Positions 54,936-63,118 of a stretch of DNA of 64,000 nt are shown in pieces (positions within the stretch are counted from its first letter, which is position 1; each line of letters opens with the position of its first letter). Origin of the DNA: Catenulispora sp. MAP5-51. Its GTDB lineage: Bacteria > Actinomycetota > Actinomycetes > Streptomycetales > Catenulisporaceae. The DNA lies in NCBI RefSeq assembly GCF_041261205.1, contig NZ_JBGCCH010000003.1, positions 124,001 through 188,000 of the forward strand. Reading direction: 5' to 3'. A model generated the notes under the pieces. That model saw only the letters and a list, made by a program, of their open reading frames with translations. It did not search any database and was not told where the DNA came from. Made by a program: the position numbers and the translations under genes.

Positions 54936-57900
54936 TCAGCGGATGGCGTCACGGAGCTTGCGCAACGTGGCGACACCGTCGGAGTGCCCCGCGACCTCGG
55001 CATCGGCGATGGCCTTGTCGAGCCGGGCCTTCGCGGCGTCCTCCCGATCCAGCGCCCGATACTCGATCACGGCAGCCTGCCGAATCGCATCGAACCGCGG
55101 CGCGATCCCCGCGAACCCGGGCCGGTCGTAAAGCAGCGCGGCCCGCTCCAACTGCTCGATGGCCTCCTCCGGCCGCCCCGCGGCATTGAGCACCCACCCG
55201 CGCGTGTAGCAGGTCTGCGCCTCATCGACCTCGACACTGAGGAACTGATGCCGCGAAGCCTCCGCGAACCCCACCCGCATCCGATCAGCCTCATCCAGAT
55301 ACCCGAGCGCCTCATCAGCACCCTCGGCCCCGAAGGCGTTGATGGTCTCCCCAGCCATGTCCCGCAGAGCCTCGGTCATATCCGGAACCCGCGGCGCCAC
55401 GGCATTCGAGGCGACAGCCCGAGCCCAAGCAGCCCGAGCCCCCTCCCAATTCCGCGCCAGAGCAAGCGCTCCCGCAGCCTCGGCAGCGGCAGCCGTCAAC
55501 CGACTCGCGTCAGGCCACCCGTCCACAGCATCGGCGACATGCAGGAACTCGACGGCAGCTGCCCGCGGCTCCTCCAGCGCGAGCAGCCCCCGCGCCAGGT
55601 CGGCGCGCACTTGGACCATGAGCATGTCGGCGCGGGTCGGATGCTTGGTCGGCTTGGCGGGCGGGGGAGTGGGGGCTGTTTCGCTCGGGTCAGCAGCTGC
55701 GTGGCCAGCGGCAGCCAGGTCCGGTTCGGCCTCGCTCGCCGCACCGTCGCCGAATTCTGTCTCGCCTGCGCCAGCAGCTTCCCGATCCGCACCAACCGGC
55801 TCGCCGGGCATCTCCGCGCCTGCGCCGGCAGATCCGTGCCCATCAGGAACCAGCTCGCCGCCGCCTTCGTATCCGCCATCGCCCCGCAGCGGCACTTCGA
55901 CCAGCGTCTCCAGCACCGCCACCGCGTCCGCGGTCTGCCCCTGTGCCGCCAGCGCGCTGCTCATCCGCCACCGCGTCTCCACGGCGCCGAAGGCGTCGCC
56001 CTCGCGGTCGAGGCGGACCGCTGCTTCGGCGAACGCGCGGACTGCGGTGGCGTGCTCGCCGCCCTGCAACGCTGTCTCGGCGAGCAGGCGGTACAGGGGT
56101 GTCAGCTCCTCCGGCTCGACTGCCGGGTGTGCTTCGGCGATGCCCGTCTGCAAGATCCGCATCGCATCCGCGTGGCGGTCTTGGCCGGCCAGGCTGAGGC
56201 CGAGGATCATGCGGGAGCGGTGCAGGCGCCAGGGCCACTTCAGGTCCGTGAAGATCTGCAGGGCGTGGCGGGCCAGCGGTTCGGCCGCCTTGGGGTCGTC
56301 GTGGGTGGCGTCGTACTCGGCGACCGCCTCCAGTACCAGGGCCAGGCGCTGGGGTGCGTCGAAGCCGGTGCCCTCGCGGACCATGCGGTCCGTCTCGGCG
56401 CGGAAGACGCCCAGCCATCGCTCGCGGTCCTGCGCGTCAGCCGCTCGGATGGCCGCGTTGCGGGCCGCGAACACCCGGCTCTGGTGTACCACCAGCTTCT
56501 GGACCTGCGCGTCGGCCAGATGCGGTCCGAGGCCGCCGCCGGCCAGCAGGGTGTCGATCTGCTGCAGCAGTGCGTTCAGCTCCGGCCACGTTTCCTCGGT
56601 GACCGCGCCCGCGTCAGCCTCCTGATCCCCGCGTGTGGCCTTGCTCCACTCCACCCGGGCCTGCGACGCGATCGCCCGGTCCGGACGCCCCGCGCGCTCA
56701 TACGCCGTGGCCGCCTCCAGGAAGTGCGTCTTCACCGCGTCCCAGTCCCGCGCCTGGTGCGCACGGCTCGCGCGCTCCGTCGCGATCTCCCCGCGCAGCA
56801 TGTCGTCCACCTTGTCGGCGTCCGCACCCTCCGCGCGCTCCAGCAGCGCGTCCCACAGACGCCGCGAATCCGGATGGAACTGCTTGTCCAGCACCAACGC
56901 CTCGGTCACCAAAGCCTCGAAGTCGTCCGGCACGACAGTGGCAGGACCTTGAGAAGCGGCGACCGCAAGGCCGACCGAAGGCGCAGCGAGCGCAGAATCA
57001 GCACTCTCCGAATCCGACAGTTCGGACAGTGCCGACAGAACGGTCAAGGCAGCTGCCCGCACCCCGAGATTCAACTCCCCGACCAAAGGCACCGCCGCCA
57101 GCCGCTCAGCCCGCCGCCCCGAAACCGTCGCGTTCCCGTTCCGCGCGTCGAACCGCGCCGCCAGCGCGTCCGCGTCCGCCGCGACCGACTCCCGCAGCTC
57201 GGCGACCGTCCACTCCCGCCCCAGCGGCCCGCCGCAGGGCGTGTCCGCGTGCCCGACCGCCGCCAGACGGCGCAGCAGCAGCTCGACCCGGGTCAGGAAC
57301 TCCAGCCGGCCCAGCGGCGCCGCCGTGAAGCCGAACAGCGCCCGGTTCTGCGCCAGCAGCTCCAGCCCGCGCGCCTCGTTCCCGGTCAGTGCGCAGAACT
57401 CCAGGTGCCGTCCGACCGAGGCCAGGTACGCCTCGCGCCCCCGCACCGTCCGGTACGAGGCCAGGTGCGCCCCGCGCGCCTCGTCCGTCCGGCCCAGCCG
57501 GACCAGCGGCAGCAGCGCCACCGACTGGCTCACGTGCGGCTCCTCGTCGCACTTACTGCGGCCGTCCAGCGTCGGCTCGAGCTCGGCCATCCCGAGCTCG
57601 TCCTCGCCGCGCCCGAAGTGGTACTCGGCCCGCGCGCGGGCTTCGCAGGCCTCGCAGTCGCTCATCCGCGTCCGGCCGCGCGTGGCCCACAGCTCGTAGG
57701 CCAGTTCCTCGCCCTCGCCGATGTGCTGCGCGAGCGAGTGCAGCTGGCCGTACACAGGCTGCAGGCCGTGGTCGGCGGCCTCGTAGCGCTTGCGCATCTC
57801 GGCGATCCAGCCGCGGATCGCCGGCAGCGGCACGTCCGGCGTGGTGAGCAGGCCCGAGCCGACCCACTTGAAGTACCAGAAGACGCGGTGCGCCTCCCAG

Positions 57901-58157
57901 TCGTCGAACGCCTTCGGGTTGCGGTCCCACAGCCGCAGCAGCCGCGCGAACACCACCGGGTACTTCACCCGCTCGCCGCTGCCGTGGTAGGCGCTCATCA
58001 GCTCCACCAGCGCGGTGGCGGTGACCTCGTCGTCGCCGAAGACCTCGGCCTCGTCGGCGATCTCCTCGGCGATCGCCGCCTTGGCCCGGCCGTCGCCGCG
58101 CTCGCGGTTCTCGCGCAGCGCGCCGAAGAACTCCTCCTTGGTGGAGAACCCGCTCAC
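54936..58157 (-). CDS. Large TPR-like repeat protein coupled to an Hsp90 gene
   Basis: 1,073 residues, no signal peptide or membrane helix. The chain is helical throughout, with many TPR-like helix pairs. Examples are the segments around RARAEYHFGRGEDELGMAEL, FLEAATAYERAGRPDRAIAS, DRHADAMRILQTGIAEAHP, ATAVRAFAEAAVRLDREGDA and the last two, GWVLNAAGRPEEAIEQLERA and REDAAKARLDKAIADAEVAG. An acidic Ala/Gly/Pro linker at residues ~745-850 divides it into two solenoids. Its start overlaps the Hsp90 stop (ATGA at 58157-58154), so the two proteins should be made in step. A co-chaperone or client-adaptor role is inferred from this coupling and from the role of TPR proteins with eukaryotic Hsp90. Confidence 0.82.
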   Translation of the reverse strand: MSGFSTKEEFFGALRENRERGDGRAKAAIAEEIADEAEVFGDDEVTATALVELMSAYHGSGERVKYPVVFARLLRLWDRNPKAFDDWEAHRVFWYFKWVGSGLLTTPDVPLPAIRGWIAEMRKRYEAADHGLQPVYGQLHSLAQHIGEGEELAYELWATRGRTRMSDCEACEARARAEYHFGRGEDELGMAELEPTLDGRSKCDEEPHVSQSVALLPLVRLGRTDEARGAHLASYRTVRGREAYLASVGRHLEFCALTGNEARGLELLAQNRALFGFTAAPLGRLEFLTRVELLLRRLAAVGHADTPCGGPLGREWTVAELRESVAADADALAARFDARNGNATVSGRRAERLAAVPLVGELNLGVRAAALTVLSALSELSDSESADSALAAPSVGLAVAASQGPATVVPDDFEALVTEALVLDKQFHPDSRRLWDALLERAEGADADKVDDMLRGEIATERASRAHQARDWDAVKTHFLEAATAYERAGRPDRAIASQARVEWSKATRGDQEADAGAVTEETWPELNALLQQIDTLLAGGGLGPHLADAQVQKLVVHQSRVFAARNAAIRAADAQDRERWLGVFRAETDRMVREGTGFDAPQRLALVLEAVAEYDATHDDPKAAEPLARHALQIFTDLKWPWRLHRSRMILGLSLAGQDRHADAMRILQTGIAEAHPAVEPEELTPLYRLLAETALQGGEHATAVRAFAEAAVRLDREGDAFGAVETRWRMSSALAAQGQTADAVAVLETLVEVPLRGDGGYEGGGELVPDGHGSAGAGAEMPGEPVGADREAAGAGETEFGDGAASEAEPDLAAAGHAAADPSETAPTPPPAKPTKHPTRADMLMVQVRADLARGLLALEEPRAAAVEFLHVADAVDGWPDASRLTAAAAEAAGALALARNWEGARAAWARAVASNAVAPRVPDMTEALRDMAGETINAFGAEGADEALGYLDEADRMRVGFAEASRHQFLSVEVDEAQTCYTRGWVLNAAGRPEEAIEQLERAALLYDRPGFAGIAPRFDAIRQAAVIEYRALDREDAAKARLDKAIADAEVAGHSDGVATLRKLRDAIR

Positions 58158-60031
58158 ACGTCACCCCGTGCGTCGGAAGCGGTGTCCGCCGCGGTGCCGC
58201 CCGCGTTCCCCCCGCCCGCGGCCGCCGCGAACTCCAGCAGCCCGATGAATGACCGGTTCAGCAGCGCGTGGTCGGCCGGCCGCAGCGGACGCCGCGACAA
58301 CAGCAACGCCTGGCCGTACAGAGCCTCGATCGCGGTCTCCGACAGCGCCGGGTCCGCGATGTCCGCGATCTTCCGGATCAGGGGATTGAGATGGTTGACG
58401 ATCAGCTGCGCGCGCGGCGCCGAGGACCCCAGCGATCCCAGGATCCCGGCCCACAACTCGTCGGCGTCCGCCGAGAGCTCCGCGCGCCGCCGCTCGTGCC
58501 GGGCCTCGCGGTTGTCGACCAGCATCGCCGGCACGCCGACCGGCTGGAACGAGCGAAGCGCCACGTCGGTGTCGAACTTGTCGCAGACCGCCCGGGCCCG
58601 CGCCAGGAACGCCGCCGCCGCGAGTTCGGCCGCCGGGTCCACGGTGTCCAGGTGCGCGCTGACCGTCTCGGGGTCCAGGTCCGCGACCGTGACCCCGGGC
58701 CGGACCTCCGGAAGCCGGTGGACCAGCTCCCTGTCGTACACGTACCCGCCGTTGACGACGCCGAGCCCGGCCGAGGCCGCGATCGGCGCGACCTGCCGGA
58801 ACTCCTCGACGCTCTGCGTCACCAGCACCACCGGGTGCGCGCGGGCGAACTCGTCCAGGCTGACGTTGCCGTCGGTGGTCTCGAACGGCAGCCAGGGCAG
58901 CAGCAGCGCCAGCAGCCGGTCGTCGTAGCGGGCCAGCGCTTTGACCGCCAGGTGGTGCACGTCGATGAAGCGCCGCAGCAGCGTCAGGTCCGAGGCCGCC
59001 AGCCCCACCAGCCACTCGCGGATCCGCTCGCCGATCGCGTCGCGCACCGCGGCCAGCGTCTCGTCCTCGTACAGCGCCTCGCGCGAGGCCGTGGGCCGCA
59101 GCCCGGTGGTGTCCACGACGCAGGACACGAAGAAGGCCCAGTCCGGCACCAGCTCCTGCGCCGAGTCCGACAGCAGCATGCCCTTGAGGTGGACGCGGTG
59201 CCCGGAGCGCTTCGTCGGGTGCACCGGCGTGGGCAGCACGAACGCCACGCCCTTGAGCCCGACCAGCGGCAGGTCCAGGTCGATGGTGTCCAGCGGGGTG
59301 AAGTCGAACGTCGACTTCGCGTACCCGGCCAGCGCCTCGCGCCGGGCCAGCGGCGAGCCGTACTGCCGGTCCCACACCGGCGGGGTGTCGTTGACCTTGC
59401 TGACGTCGCCGAACCGGTCGACGATCTCCACGTCGTAGCGCAGCAGCGAGCCGAAGTGCCGGGCCAGCCGCAGCACGCGGTTGGGCTCCAGCCACTCGCT
59501 GCCGTCGCCGCGCGGCACCAGGGTGACCGTGGTGCCGGGCTCGGCGACCGTCCCGGCCGGCAGGGTCCTGATCCGGTACGTGCCGTCGCTGCGGCCGCGC
59601 CACTCCACGGCCGGCGCGTTCGCCTCGCGGGCGCTGCGCGAGACCACGGTGATCTCGTCGGCCACCACGAAGCAGGCCAGCAGGCCGATGCCGAACTGGC
59701 CGATGAAGTCCTGGCGGGCCGCGGTCAGGTCCAGGCCGCCGTCCTCGGCCCGCTTGGAGGACCGGCCGATGGTGGCCAGGAAGGTGTGCACGTCGGCCTC
59801 GGTCAGCCCGACGCCGGAGTCCTCGACCTGGATCCCGCCGTCCACGCCGGTCCGGATCCGGATCCGCGCCGGGGCCGAGGCGTCCAGCAGGCGGCGCGCC
59901 GTGATGGCGTCCACGGCGTTCTGCATCAGTTCCCGCAGATACACCTTCGGGGAGGAGTAGAGGTGGTGCGAGAGCAGGTCGACCAGTCCCCGCAGGTCGA
60001 CCTGGAATGTGTGGCCGGGTTCGGTGCTCAC
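58154..60031 (-). CDS. Hsp90-family ATPase (HtpG-like)
   Basis: 625 residues, the size of bacterial HtpG. The GHKL nucleotide site is intact: E34, N38 and D41 in LRELMQNAVDA, D71 in VEDSGVGL, and G-x-x-G-x-G in FIGQFGIGLLACF. The middle domain has the DTTGLRPTASREALYEDETL block that corresponds to the client/ATPase loop of HtpG. The C-terminal third is less conserved and ends in a Gly/Ala-rich tail without an MEEVD-type motif. The GTG start at 60031 follows GGGGAG. It lies 11 bp after the upstream helical-repeat gene and overlaps the TPR gene. The sequence is quite diverged from housekeeping HtpG. Confidence 0.88.
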   Translation of the reverse strand: MSTEPGHTFQVDLRGLVDLLSHHLYSSPKVYLRELMQNAVDAITARRLLDASAPARIRIRTGVDGGIQVEDSGVGLTEADVHTFLATIGRSSKRAEDGGLDLTAARQDFIGQFGIGLLACFVVADEITVVSRSAREANAPAVEWRGRSDGTYRIRTLPAGTVAEPGTTVTLVPRGDGSEWLEPNRVLRLARHFGSLLRYDVEIVDRFGDVSKVNDTPPVWDRQYGSPLARREALAGYAKSTFDFTPLDTIDLDLPLVGLKGVAFVLPTPVHPTKRSGHRVHLKGMLLSDSAQELVPDWAFFVSCVVDTTGLRPTASREALYEDETLAAVRDAIGERIREWLVGLAASDLTLLRRFIDVHHLAVKALARYDDRLLALLLPWLPFETTDGNVSLDEFARAHPVVLVTQSVEEFRQVAPIAASAGLGVVNGGYVYDRELVHRLPEVRPGVTVADLDPETVSAHLDTVDPAAELAAAAFLARARAVCDKFDTDVALRSFQPVGVPAMLVDNREARHERRRAELSADADELWAGILGSLGSSAPRAQLIVNHLNPLIRKIADIADPALSETAIEALYGQALLLSRRPLRPADHALLNRSFIGLLEFAAAAGGGNAGGTAADTASDARGDV

Positions 60032-60042
60032 GTGTGGCTCCC

Positions 60043-61116
60043 CTACTTCTTTCGCTTCTTGACGCAGTCCTGCCGTGCCACCGCGAACACCCGCTCGGGG
60101 TCGCCGCGGTAGCGCCATGGGGCTTTGGTGGCGTGGTCCCCGATCCGCTCGAACAGCCGGCCCGCGGCCTCCTTGTCGTCGGCCAGCCAGAAGGCCATCG
60201 CGAAGGCGTTCAGCGCGGTGTACGGGGAGGACGTGGGGGCGAAGGCCGGGTGGAACACCGAGGCCTTGGCGGCCCGCCGCAGCTCCCCGAGCACCTCCGC
60301 GTGCCGGATGTAGAGGTCGTCGGGGCCCTGTTCCAGGTCCAGCCAGTGCTCCAGGTGGGCCTGCGCGACGATCTCGCCGAGGCCGCTGCCGGGCGGCGCG
60401 TCGGCGAAGGCCTGGGCGGCGAAGGCGTGCATCTCCTCGTGCGACCCGCCCCACTTCGCGCACAGCTGTTGGAGCATCTGCCGGTGCAGGCCGACGTGGC
60501 CGGGCGCGCGCCGGATCCCGGCCTCGAACCGCCGCCGGGTGATGTCGGCGCCGTGCTCCAGCCCGCGGCTGGTGACGCAGAGCGTGTGCCAGGGCGCGGC
60601 ACTGGCCGGATCGAGCTCGGCGGCGGTGTACAGGTACTCCTCGGCGACCCGCAGCCGCTCGTGGAACACCCGGAACTGCTCCTCGGACACCTGCGACGCG
60701 CGATAGCCGGTGCGCGCCTCCCACGCCCACGCCGAGTGCCGGGCACCGGCCACGCTCAGCGCCAGCGGGTCGCCGGGCAGCTGCTCGGGCAGCTTGAGCA
60801 GGAAGTCGCCGCCGAGATCCTCGACATTGCCGATCAGGAAGGTCAGCCGCTCGAAGTCGCCGCGCTCGCGCACCGGCCGCAGGATCGCCTCCATCCCGGG
60901 CCAGTCGGCCACCCGCGCGGCCTGCCGCAGCGCGGCCAGCTCCGGATCGCCGTGCGACCGGTCGATCGGCACCGGCTTCACGGCATCGGGCTGCGAGGCC
61001 CGCCCCGCCTTCCCGCCGGCCCGCCCGCCCCGCGTGCCGTATCCCTTGGCCAGCCCGCGCACGATGGACGCGGCGGCCACGGCGGCGACCGCCATGCTCG
61101 GGATGCTCGACGTCAA
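60043..61116 (-). CDS. Helical-repeat protein, first gene of the Hsp90 operon
   Basis: A 357-residue protein. A short hydrophobic N-terminus (SMAVAAVAAASIVRGLAKGYG) could be a membrane anchor or a buried helix. The rest is alpha-helical with TPR-like pairs and Trp/Ala-rich helices (LALSVAGARHSAWAWEARTG, VAEEYLYTAAELDPASAAPW, MLQQLCAKWGGSHEEMHAFAAQAF). The ATPase-independent fold resembles DUF4034-type proteins, but I am not certain of the family. The start is a TTG at 61116 with GGAGGGG eight bases upstream. It opens the operon with the Hsp90 and large TPR genes. Confidence 0.75.
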   Translation of the reverse strand: MTSSIPSMAVAAVAAASIVRGLAKGYGTRGGRAGGKAGRASQPDAVKPVPIDRSHGDPELAALRQAARVADWPGMEAILRPVRERGDFERLTFLIGNVEDLGGDFLLKLPEQLPGDPLALSVAGARHSAWAWEARTGYRASQVSEEQFRVFHERLRVAEEYLYTAAELDPASAAPWHTLCVTSRGLEHGADITRRRFEAGIRRAPGHVGLHRQMLQQLCAKWGGSHEEMHAFAAQAFADAPPGSGLGEIVAQAHLEHWLDLEQGPDDLYIRHAEVLGELRRAAKASVFHPAFAPTSSPYTALNAFAMAFWLADDKEAAGRLFERIGDHATKAPWRYRGDPERVFAVARQDCVKKRKK

Positions 61117-61268
61117 AGTGTGATCCCCTCCGTTGGCCCGGTCCGGCGCGGTTCACGGCCCGGCACGGCTACCGTAGCCGAACGGGCTGTCTGTGCGGTA
61201 ACCGGTTCGGCCGCTGCGCCGCAGGTCAGGTCTCCGGCTCGGACACGATGCCGGGAGGGGCGGCGGGG

Positions 61269-61610
61269 ATGCGAAAGGACTTGAGGAAGGGTGGTCGCGG
61301 GGTGGCCGGTGAGCCTGGCGGGGCGGCTGCGGGGACGGAGGTTCTCAGGTACCTGTCGGAGATCTGGCAGGAGCGGATGGGGGAGCGGACGCCGCTCGCC
61401 CACGAGTTCGTCACCGAGCATCGTGAGCGGTGGGTGCGGTTCCATAGCCTGCCGGAGTCGAAGCGGTACGCGAGTGACCAAGCGGAACGGCGGACGATCC
61501 TGGAGCGGCACTACACGGTGTTCGGGGAGCTGTTCGGTCGCGCCACCCCTCAGGCATGTGAAGCCGCCGTCTCGCAGACCTTTCGGAACTTCATCAAATC
61601 TGTAGCCTGA
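61269..61610 (+). CDS. Small hypothetical protein
   Basis: 113 residues. The central part reads like a conserved domain (LRYLSEIWQERMGERTPLAH ... WVRFHSLPESKRYASDQAER ... ILERHYTVFGELF). The W-V-R-F-H-S-L-P-x-S-K-R-Y stretch is a pattern I associate with uncharacterised actinobacterial proteins. The ATG at 61269 has GGGAGGGG upstream; an ATG at 61248 is less likely. The protein may be truncated at its C-terminus. It ends 5 bp before the GH30 gene. Function unknown. Confidence 0.6.
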   Translation: MRKDLRKGGRGVAGEPGGAAAGTEVLRYLSEIWQERMGERTPLAHEFVTEHRERWVRFHSLPESKRYASDQAERRTILERHYTVFGELFGRATPQACEAAVSQTFRNFIKSVA

Positions 61611-61615
61611 CACCC

Positions 61616-63115
61616 GTGGCCGATAACAGCATGCGCCGTCGCACCTTCCTAGCCGCCTCCGCAACGACCGCCGCCACCGCGGCCGCGTTCACCACCCTCG
61701 GGGTGTCGGACGCCAACGCCGACTACACGACCACGGTCAACCCGGGCACCTCGTGGGGCACCTGGGAGGGCTGGGGGACGTCGCTGGCCTGGTGGGCCAA
61801 GGCCTTCGGGAACCGCGCCGACATCGCCGACATCTTCTTCACCCTCAACTCCGCTCCCTATAACGGCGGCACGCTGCCGGGCCTCGGCCTGAACATCGTG
61901 CGCTACAACGCCGGCGCCTGCGGTTCGAACTCCATCGGCGGCGCGACGATGGTCAAGGGCGCGGCCGTGCTGGCGACCCGGCAGATGGAGGGGTACTGGC
62001 TCGACTGGTACTCCCAGGATCCGTCCTCGTCGAGCTGGAACTGGTACGTCGACGCGCCGCAGCGGAACATGCTTTGGAAGGCTCGCGATCGGGGCGTCAA
62101 CCACTTCGAGCTGTTCTCCAACTCGCCGATGTGGTGGATGTGCTACAACCACAACCCCTCGGGTTCGGCGGACGGGACCTCGGACAACCTGCAGTCGTGG
62201 AACTACCAGCAGCACGCCGTCTACCTCGCGACGATCGCCAAGTACGCGCATGACAACTGGGGCTTCCAGTTCACCTCCGTCGAGGCCTTCAACGAGCCGA
62301 TCTCCGGCTGGTGGAAGGCCGACAGCAGTTCGCAGGAGGGCTGCCACTTCGACGTCTCGACCCAGGCCGCCGTCATCAACTACCTGCGCGCCGAGCTGAA
62401 CAGCCGCGGGCTGAACGGCGCCCTGGTCGCCTCCTCCGACGAGAACACCTACGACGAGGCCACCTCGACCTGGCAGGGGCTCGGCGGCACCGCGCAGGGC
62501 AACGTCGGCAAGATCAACACCCACGGCTACCAGTACGGCGGCGGCCGCCGCGACCTGCTCTACGACGCCGCGAAGTCGGCCGGCAAGGTGCTCTGGAACT
62601 CCGAGTACGGCGAGGGCGACGCCTCGGGCATGTCGCTGGCGAGCAACCTGAATCTGGACCTCACCTGGCTGCACCCGACCGCCTGGGTCTACTGGCAGGT
62701 CCTCGACGGCGGCGGCTGGGGCGCCATCCAGTGCGACGAAGCCGCCGGCACCACCGGCGCGGTCAACCCCAAGTACTACGTCCTGGCCCAATTCACCCGG
62801 CACATCCGCCCCGGCATGCGGATCATCGACAGCGGCGACCACAACTCGGTGGCCGCCTACGACCCGGTGAACCACAAGCTGGTGATCGTCTGCACCAACT
62901 ACGGGACCGCACAGTGGATCAACTTCGACCTCTCGAAGTTCTCCACCGTCACCGGCTCCGGCGGGAACGGCCTGGTCGGCCGCTGGGCGACGCAGACCGC
63001 CGGCGGGGACGCGTACACGTACCACGCCGACACGTTCCTGCACGGCAAGTTGTTCTGGTCGTGGTTCACGACGGACACCGTGCAGTCGTTCGAGATCGAC
63101 GGGGTCTACCTGTAG
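61616..63115 (+). CDS. Secreted GH30 glycoside hydrolase (endo-beta-1,6-galactanase-like)
   Basis: 499 residues with a Tat signal (MRRRTFLAASATTAATAAAF; cleavage probably after A-N-A). The catalytic TIM barrel of GH30 has acid/base E227 in AFNEPISGWW and nucleophile E330 in LWNSEYGEGD. The GWGTSLAWWAKAFG opening and WVYWQVLDGGGWG blocks match the endo-beta-1,6-galactanase branch, which attacks arabinogalactan side chains of plants. A beta-sandwich domain follows from about residue 400. Starts: GTG 61616 or ATG 61631. Substrate branch is inferred from similarity of motifs. Confidence 0.9.
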   Translation: MADNSMRRRTFLAASATTAATAAAFTTLGVSDANADYTTTVNPGTSWGTWEGWGTSLAWWAKAFGNRADIADIFFTLNSAPYNGGTLPGLGLNIVRYNAGACGSNSIGGATMVKGAAVLATRQMEGYWLDWYSQDPSSSSWNWYVDAPQRNMLWKARDRGVNHFELFSNSPMWWMCYNHNPSGSADGTSDNLQSWNYQQHAVYLATIAKYAHDNWGFQFTSVEAFNEPISGWWKADSSSQEGCHFDVSTQAAVINYLRAELNSRGLNGALVASSDENTYDEATSTWQGLGGTAQGNVGKINTHGYQYGGGRRDLLYDAAKSAGKVLWNSEYGEGDASGMSLASNLNLDLTWLHPTAWVYWQVLDGGGWGAIQCDEAAGTTGAVNPKYYVLAQFTRHIRPGMRIIDSGDHNSVAAYDPVNHKLVIVCTNYGTAQWINFDLSKFSTVTGSGGNGLVGRWATQTAGGDAYTYHADTFLHGKLFWSWFTTDTVQSFEIDGVYL

Positions 63116-63118
63116 CGC

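Noticed and set aside
61113-61664. A minus-strand 183-codon frame opposite the small hypothetical gene
   Set aside because: The plus-strand frame has an RBS and a domain-like sequence and ends just before the GH30 gene. The minus frame is Arg/Pro-rich and would overlap the Hsp90-operon promoter.
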